In this document: in pieces, positions 1 through 6,348 of the stretch | How positions within the stretch are numbered: position 1 is the first letter of the stretch | How the letters are laid out: each line of letters starts with the position of its first letter | NCBI GenBank assembly: GCA_026389955.1 | Contig: JAPLGY010000671.1 | Coordinates: forward strand, 1-6,348 | Direction: 5' to 3' | DNA length: 6,348 nucleotides | DNA from: Caldilinea sp. | Lineage (GTDB): Bacteria > Chloroflexota > Anaerolineae > Caldilineales > Caldilineaceae | Notes under the pieces: generated by a model | Seen by the model: the letters and a program-made list of their open reading frames with translations, nothing else | What the model was told of the DNA's origin: nothing | The model's database searches: none | Program-made: the position numbers and the translations under genes

Positions 1-179
1 ACCTCCCGGGCAGCGACGCCAAACACCTGGTCAGCGTGGCACGCGACGGAATGGTCGTCTTTGGCCCAGGGACCTACGAGGTGGCCCATGCCACCGACGA
101 ATACGTGGAGGTGGCCGAGCTGGCGGCCACACATGCCATCCTTGTCCAGTTTATGGAAGAAATTTTGTTGAGAGGTTGA
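1..179 (+). CDS. M20-family metallopeptidase/deacylase (ArgE/DapE-like), C-terminal end only
   Basis: The frame is open from position 3 and stops at TGA 177-179, giving the last 58 residues of a protein that begins outside the window. The fragment reads as the C-terminal end of the catalytic domain of M20 zinc hydrolases (ArgE, DapE, carboxypeptidase G2, allantoate amidohydrolase). It has PGSDAKHL, then VVFGPG, then AHATDEYV followed by a helix. In this family the His of the H-x-x-D-E stretch (codon 87-89 here) is a metal ligand and the upstream Asp region lies near the active site. The FGPG...AH..DEY pattern resembles ArgE/DapE-type deacylases more than AllC, but the specificity-determining parts are missing. 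It lies 5 nt upstream of a cyclic amidohydrolase and is probably co-transcribed with it. Family assignment is fairly secure; the substrate is unknown. Confidence 0.8.
   Translation, partial: LPGSDAKHLVSVARDGMVVFGPGTYEVAHATDEYVEVAELAATHAILVQFMEEILLRG
170..175 (+). promoter_or_regulatory. Ribosome binding site that decides the amidohydrolase start
   Basis: GAGAGG at 170-175 is followed by a 9-nt gap and ATG at 185. This is good Shine-Dalgarno spacing. An in-frame TTG at 176 directly abuts the motif and so could not be served by it, which favours ATG 185. The site lies inside the last codons of the preceding M20 gene, so translation of the two genes is probably coupled. Confidence 0.65.
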
Positions 180-184
180 CCATT

Positions 185-1567
185 ATGTTAGACCTGGCTA
201 TCCGAGGCGGAACCCTGTTGACAGAACAGGGCGCATTCCTGGCAGATGTAGGGGTCGAACATGACCGAATTGCAGCGATCGCCCAGCCTGGGGCGCTGCC
301 GGCAGCCCGAAAAACGTTGGAGGTCGAGGGCTGTTTCGTGCTGCCGGGCATCATCGACATCCATTTTCATGTGCGTGCACCGGGCCACCCAGAACGCGGC
401 ACCTTCCTCACCGAAACCCAGGCAGCTGCAGCAGGCGGCGTGACCACCGTGCTGGAGATGCCGATCAGCGTACCTTGCTGTGCGACCGCCGAGGTGCTGG
501 AAAACCGCAAAGCGCTGGGAGAACAGCAAAGCTACGTCAACTTTGGCCTCTACGGCGCGCCCGGCCGACTCGACCGCGACCAGGTGCTGGGCATGGCAGA
601 CGCCGGCGCCTGCGGCTTCAAAATCTTCACCCACGCCCTGCCCAAAGGACGCGAAGAAGAATTTCTGGGGCTGTGCATCGACCGGGCAGATGAAATCTAC
701 CGAGCCCTGGAACTGGTGGGCGAAACCGGCCGGCTGGTCTCCTGCCATGCCGAAAATGAACAGCTGATCCAGCTCTTTGAAGGACGCATCAAAAGCACCG
801 GACGTATCGACCCGGCCGGCTTCGTGGCCAGCCGCCCCCCCGTCGTCGAAGCGCTGAGCGTCGCCGAGCTGGCCGCCATGTGCGCCGACCTGGGCACACA
901 CGTGCACATCGCCCACGTTTCCTGCGCAGCAGCGCTCCGCCAGCTGCAACAAGGACAAGCCGCCGGCCTGCCCATGACCGGAGAGACCTGCCCACATTAT
1001 CTGTTCTTCACGGCGGAAGATATGGATCGACACGGACCCTTCGCCATGATCAAACCGCCGCTGCGCAGCACAGAAGACCAGGACGCGCTCTGGGCAGGGC
1101 TGTTGGACGGATCGCTGGCCGCCATCACCACCGACCACAGCCCCTTCACCCTGGCAGAAAAAGAACGGGGCCTCTCCAACATCTGGCAAGGCGCGATCGG
1201 CTCCCCAGGCGTAGAGGCGTTGCTGCCCGGGGTCTTGACCGAAGCGCTGGATGGGCGCCTCCCCCTGGAAAGCGCACTCCGGCTGCTCACCAGCCAGCCC
1301 GCCCGTCTGTTTCATCTCTACCCGGAACGGGGCACCGTGCAGCCGGGCAGCATCGCTGACCTGGTGGTCTACGACCCACGCCCGACAGGCAGCGTCGACA
1401 GCAGCCGCTGGTTGACCAAGGCACGCGCGATCGACCGCCTCTACCACGGACGCCGGCAGCGCGGCGCAGTGCAGACCACGATCGTCAACGGGGTGGTCGT
1501 CTACCAAAAGGGGCAGATCGTGGCCGAGCCGGGAACAGGCCGGTTTGTGCGCCCGGCTCGGCCCTGA
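185..1567 (+). CDS. Cyclic amidohydrolase, allantoinase/dihydroorotase family (AllB-like)
   Basis: This is a complete gene of 460 residues; E. coli allantoinase is about 453. It belongs to the metal-dependent cyclic amidohydrolases, which open rings such as allantoin, hydantoin or dihydroorotate in the cytoplasm. All binuclear-metal elements are visible, numbered from ATG 185: DIHFHVR with His60 and His62; GFKIF with the candidate carboxylated Lys146; CHAEN with His188; HIAHVS with His244; ETCPHYL at 267-273; and TTDHSP with the catalytic Asp317. The order GGVTTVLEMP, VASRPP.VEA, KPPLR and GSPGVEALLP follows AllB more closely than pyrC-type dihydroorotase or D-hydantoinase. A short beta-sandwich segment flanks the barrel at both ends (PGSIADLVVYDP and TIVNGVVVY near the C terminus). 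Its upstream partner is an M20 hydrolase, the fold class that includes allantoate amidohydrolase, so ureide or cyclic-amide breakdown is plausible. Dihydroorotase-like or hydantoinase activity on another ring is the main alternative. An extended start at TTG 176 is possible but has no usable ribosome binding site. Confidence 0.87.
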   Translation: MLDLAIRGGTLLTEQGAFLADVGVEHDRIAAIAQPGALPAARKTLEVEGCFVLPGIIDIHFHVRAPGHPERGTFLTETQAAAAGGVTTVLEMPISVPCCATAEVLENRKALGEQQSYVNFGLYGAPGRLDRDQVLGMADAGACGFKIFTHALPKGREEEFLGLCIDRADEIYRALELVGETGRLVSCHAENEQLIQLFEGRIKSTGRIDPAGFVASRPPVVEALSVAELAAMCADLGTHVHIAHVSCAAALRQLQQGQAAGLPMTGETCPHYLFFTAEDMDRHGPFAMIKPPLRSTEDQDALWAGLLDGSLAAITTDHSPFTLAEKERGLSNIWQGAIGSPGVEALLPGVLTEALDGRLPLESALRLLTSQPARLFHLYPERGTVQPGSIADLVVYDPRPTGSVDSSRWLTKARAIDRLYHGRRQRGAVQTTIVNGVVVYQKGQIVAEPGTGRFVRPARP

Positions 1568-1568
1568 A

Positions 1569-1600
1569 GGCGGCAGCAGCCCCAGCCCTGCGATGCCGCC
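1569..1600 (+). terminator. GC-rich hairpin just after the amidohydrolase stop; possible terminator or 3'-end stabiliser
   Basis: GGCGGCA at 1569-1575 pairs perfectly with TGCCGCC at 1594-1600. The inner GCAG at 1576-1579 pairs with CTGC at 1588-1591, leaving an 8-nt loop and a 2-nt bulge (GA). The hairpin starts 2 nt after the TGA of the amidohydrolase and lies upstream of the alaS promoter, which is where a terminator would be expected. No T-run follows it, so it is not a standard intrinsic terminator. It may act with a termination factor or only protect the transcript end. Confidence 0.35.
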
Positions 1601-1658
1601 CAACAAACCAGGCTGTCCAAAAAATCAACAAAAACTGTTGGCCTGGAATCCCCCTGTT

Positions 1659-1688
1659 TTGACAGCCCTTCCCCCTTTGCCCTACAAT
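1659..1688 (+). promoter_or_regulatory. Sigma-70-type promoter for alaS
   Basis: A perfect -35 hexamer TTGACA (1659-1664) is separated by 18 nt from TACAAT (1683-1688), one mismatch from the consensus -10. Initiation would fall near 1693-1696, giving a leader of about 45-50 nt before the alaS ATG. It sits in the only sizeable gap of the window, between two functionally unrelated genes. The leader is too short for a T-box riboswitch, so no tRNA-sensing control of alaS is visible here. Housekeeping-type constitutive expression is the simplest reading. Confidence 0.7.
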
Positions 1689-1728
1689 CACAAGGATATT
1701 GGAACGGCAGTCAAAGGCACAAACAGAC

Positions 1729-1732
1729 AGGA
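1729..1732 (+). promoter_or_regulatory. Ribosome binding site of alaS
   Basis: AGGA at 1729-1732 precedes ATG 1742 by 9 nt. The motif is modest but well placed, and it supports this ATG as the start. The protein then begins with the usual AlaRS N terminus (MHPLKTSEIRQFFLDYF). Confidence 0.55.
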
Positions 1733-1741
1733 TGGACGGCA

Positions 1742-4461
<2,720 letters not shown>

Positions 4462-4465
<4 letters not shown>

Positions 4466-5535
4466 CTGAATTTTACCCGGTCGCATCGGAAGCAAGCTTC
4501 GAGGCAGTCCGCCGGACAGTGGGACAGTGGCCCCAGCGCCGCATTGCGCTGGTCCTGCCCGAAGGCTGGCTGGAACTGAACAATCCTGCGCGTCTGCGTC
4601 TGCTCCAACGACAGGCACAGATCCAGCAGAGCGAGATTGCGCTGGTGACCTCAGAGCCCGCCACGCGCGCAGCCGCCATCCAGATCGGCGTGCCGGTCTT
4701 CGACCGGCCAGAACAGGCCAACCACAGCCGCTGGCGGATGGACCCGCTGCTGCCGCTGATCGACCCGCGCGCCCCCGAGGCTGGACTGCCCGAACCGCCC
4801 CCCTGGCGCCGCCAGGATTTGGTCGCCCAACGCCGTCTGCCCACCCAGCGCCAGGCACGCCAGCGCCGCATCCAAAGTGAGAACGCCTACCGCCGCCCCC
4901 CTTCTCCCTGGCCGCGGCTGGCTGGCAACCTGCTGATGGCACTGCTGGCCCTGGGCGTGCTGGGGGCGTTCACCTACTACGTGTTGCCCGCTGCCACCAT
5001 TTTGCTGACCCCAGGGCGGCTGCCCCTCCAGACCGACCTGCCGGTCACCGCTGCCGTCGGCCAGACCGAGGTCGACCGCACAGAGGGAATACTGCCGGCC
5101 CGGCTGCTCAAAGCCGAACTGAACGAACAGGGCGCTGTCCCCACCAGCGGAAGCTCACAAAAGGCGACCAGCCGCGCACAGGGCGAGGTGGTCTTCACCA
5201 ACGTCAGCGCAGCGGCGGTGACGATCCCAGCCAATACCCTGGTGGGCACCAGCTCGGGCACACCGGTCGAATTTCGCACACAAACCGAGGCCAAGGTCGA
5301 AGGAGGCGCTGGCCAGCGGGTCAGCGTGGCAGTCGAGGCGGTCGAACCTGGGACCGCCGGCAACGTGCGCGCCAATACGATCAACAACGTCGTCGGCGCG
5401 CTCGGCTTCCGCTTGCGGGTCAACAACCCGGCCGCCACCTACGGCGGCGGCGCCGAGCTGGTCGCAGTGGTCTCCCAACAGGACCGGGAGCAGCTGATCG
5501 CCCGCTTGCTGCAGGCTGCCGAAGCCAAAGCGTAA
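4462..5535 (+). CDS. Baseplate J-like domain membrane protein, N-terminal 357 residues of an interrupted gene
   Basis: Translation from ATG 4462 ends at TAA 5533-5535, but the same frame continues as sense codons to 6036, so this is probably the front part of a protein of about 524 residues. Residues 1-92 form an alpha/beta region ([27 protein letters not shown]) that I recall as the usual cytosolic N domain of Chloroflexota homologues. Residues 93-153 are a Pro/Arg-rich linker with 11 Arg between 116 and 152. One transmembrane helix follows at about 155-176; the preceding positive charge predicts the N terminus inside and the C terminus outside. The baseplate J-like domain (known from phage and contractile-injection baseplate wedges) covers about 225-335, with GEVVF at 241-245, EPGTAGNV at 295-302 and [11 protein letters not shown] at 320-330. 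No other phage gene is nearby, and the cellular role is unknown. The start overlaps the alaS stop. The best Shine-Dalgarno match, AGGAGA at 4438-4443, is 18 nt away, so expression probably depends on coupling to alaS. Confidence 0.82.
5533..5535 (+). other. Premature in-frame TAA inside the baseplate J-like gene
   Basis: Codon 358, between GCG and GAC, is TAA. The frame before and after it is identical, so no frameshift is involved. Neither selenocysteine (TGA) nor pyrrolysine (TAG) recoding uses TAA. TAA also ends the same reading frame at 6034-6036, which argues against reassignment. A single substitution from TTA, TAC, TAT, CAA, GAA or another one-step neighbour would create it. Confidence 0.85.
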
Positions 5536-6036
5536 GACACCCTGCGCAGCCAGCTCCAGCCCAACGAATGGCTGCCGACCGAATCCGTACAGACCTTCAT
5601 CCTGGCCCAGTCCTTTGACCAGTACAGCGACGAGGTGGCCCAACAGCTCACCGGCTCGATCCGGGTGTTGGTCCAGGGACTCGCCGTCGACGAACAACAG
5701 TCGACAGAGCTCATCCTCCAACAGCTGCAAACGCTGGTCCCCGAACGCGGTCGGCTCGTGTTGGACAGCGTGCGCGCCCAGCGGCAGCCGCAAAGCCAGG
5801 TCACTGGCAGCACGGTCGCCTTCACGCTGACCGTGGCCGCCGACTACACAACCCCGATCGACCCAGACGAACTGCGCCAGGCTGTGGCCGGGCTCCCCCC
5901 CGCCGAGGCCGAACGCGCCATCCAGGAACGCTGGCTGATCGAAGGGAGTCCAGAAATTTATCTGGACCCCGCCTGGAAAGGCGTCCTGCCCAGCCTGACC
6001 AGCCGGATTCAGGTCCGTGTCAACTATGCACAGTAA
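5536..6036 (+). pseudogene. C-terminal part of the baseplate J-like protein, cut off by the upstream stop
   Basis: These are 166 sense codons plus TAA 6034-6036, in the same frame as the gene that starts at 4462. The predicted sequence continues naturally from the J domain: a helix, then [14 protein letters not shown], then alternating strands ([14 protein letters not shown] and [11 protein letters not shown]). It ends with an acidic and aliphatic segment of the form G-L-P-x-A-E-A-E-R-A-I, then [10 protein letters not shown] and [10 protein letters not shown]. The final P..L..RI.V pattern is what I recall at the end of full-length Chloroflexota homologues. Codon use stays GC-rich in third position with no further stop, so decay is either recent or not real. 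Independent translation is doubtful: the best in-frame start is GTG 5635, with only GAG directly against it and no spaced Shine-Dalgarno, and it would drop the first 33 codons after the stop. Treat 4462-6036 as one gene unless the stop is confirmed. Confidence 0.72.
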
Positions 6037-6348
6037 CCCGCCCCACACCAGCCGCCCAGCCATCCCTGGCAAATTGATGGCGCTCGACGTCGGCCTGGCG
6101 CGCATCGGGGTCGCCGTCTGCGACCCGCTGCAGCTCGCAGCCCGCCCGTTGACCGTCCTCTCCAGAAAGAGCCGCCAAGAAGACTTTGCTCTGCTGGCCA
6201 GGCTGGTACAACAAGAAGAGGTGCAGGCGATCCTCTGCGGGCTGCCCCTCAACATGGACGGGAGCGAAGGACCCCAGGCCCAGATCGTGCGCAGATGGGC
6301 AAGGCGGCTGCACCAGGCCCTGCACCAGGCCCTGCACCCCAAAATGCC
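6026..6348 (+). CDS. ruvX: RuvX/YqgF-family Holliday junction resolvase-like RNase H-fold protein, 5' part
   Basis: The frame is open to the window edge, giving 107 residues of a protein normally about 135-160 long. YqgF/RuvX proteins have an RNase H-like fold and are proposed to resolve Holliday junctions or process pre-16S rRNA. Visible marks are [18 protein letters not shown], with the first catalytic Asp at residue 21; [17 protein letters not shown]; and [15 protein letters not shown], whose GLPLNMDG lies at 72-79. The catalytic DER-type motif would lie beyond the window. ATG 6026 is chosen because it overlaps the preceding frame by 11 nt, as in a coupled operon, and keeps the whole first beta strand. 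AGGT at 6011-6014 is a weak ribosome site 11 nt away. ATG 6077 would begin inside the strand, and the 16 residues before LMALD are not conserved in the family. A 12-bp tandem duplication (HQALHQAL) lies near the visible end. Confidence 0.93.
   Translation, partial: MHSNPPHTSRPAIPGKLMALDVGLARIGVAVCDPLQLAARPLTVLSRKSRQEDFALLARLVQQEEVQAILCGLPLNMDGSEGPQAQIVRRWARRLHQALHQALHPKM
6308..6338 (+). repeat. 12-bp tandem duplication inside ruvX
   Basis: The unit CTGCACCAGGCC occurs at 6308-6319 and again at 6320-6331, followed by a partial third copy CTGCACC at 6332-6338. It is in frame and encodes [10 protein letters not shown] at residues 95-104, extending a helix by one turn. Perfect identity of the copies points to recent slippage, or to an assembly error. 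Confidence 0.85.

Noticed and set aside
188..1606. Long antisense open frame (472 codons) opposite the amidohydrolase
   Set aside because: It is a GC-rich shadow: sense codons TTA, CTA and TCA are rare, so the aligned antisense frame lacks stops. The predicted protein has no recognisable domain, while the + strand gene has all family motifs.
1689..1741. T-box riboswitch upstream of alaS
   Set aside because: The leader from the predicted start site is only about 45-50 nt, too short for a T-box, and no specifier-loop or antiterminator structure is visible.
5533..5535. Stop-codon reassignment or selenocysteine/pyrrolysine insertion
   Set aside because: The codon is TAA, which is used by neither known recoding amino acid, and TAA also ends the same frame at 6034-6036. 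Other genes in the window end normally at TGA.
5635..6036. Separate small gene starting at GTG 5635
   Set aside because: It is in the same frame as the J-like gene. It has no spaced ribosome site and would discard 33 family-like codons between the TAA and the GTG, so a broken single gene explains it better.
5155..6342. Antisense open frame of 395 codons spanning the J-like gene and ruvX
   Set aside because: It crosses a gene boundary on the other strand, has no recognisable domain and sits in the codon-aligned antisense frame. It is not evidence that the + strand is non-coding.

Overview
The window is gene-dense, GC-rich bacterial DNA with every recognised gene on the + strand. It holds five loci: the 3' end of an M20-family (ArgE/DapE-like) metallopeptidase, a complete cyclic amidohydrolase of the allantoinase/dihydroorotase family, a complete alanyl-tRNA synthetase (alaS), a membrane-anchored protein with a baseplate J-like domain that is split by one in-frame TAA, and the 5' part of ruvX (yqgF). 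Codons strongly prefer G or C in third position. A single-TM baseplate J-like protein between alaS and ruvX, with an N-terminal cytosolic domain of this kind, matches my recollection of Chloroflexota genomes (Anaerolineae/Caldilineae-like). That placement is an inference from gene content; no rRNA or other taxonomic marker is present.

Positions 1-1567 form a two-gene catabolic unit. The M20 hydrolase stops at 179, and the amidohydrolase begins 5 nt later at an ATG served by a Shine-Dalgarno sequence lying just before that stop. A ring-opening cyclic amidohydrolase beside an M20 amide hydrolase suggests sequential cleavage of a ureide, hydantoin or similar amide. The substrate cannot be read from the sequence.

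Positions 1568-1741 are the only real intergenic gap (174 nt). They hold a GC-rich hairpin right after the amidohydrolase stop and then a near-consensus sigma-70-type promoter (TTGACA, 18 nt, TACAAT) whose leader would be about 45-50 nt. This starts a second transcription unit: alaS, the baseplate J-like gene, ruvX. These genes are packed tightly: alaS and the next gene share ATGA, and ruvX begins 11 nt before the end of the baseplate J-like reading frame.

The most notable feature is the baseplate J-like gene. Its reading frame runs from 4462 to 6036, but codon 358 (5533-5535) is TAA. The same frame then continues for 166 uninterrupted sense codons that look like the normal C-terminal half of this family. 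This could be a sequencing error, a recent nonsense mutation or, less likely, readthrough. A second small oddity is a 12-bp in-frame tandem duplication in ruvX. I see no mobile element, CRISPR array, tRNA or rRNA gene, and no convincing new defence or other system.
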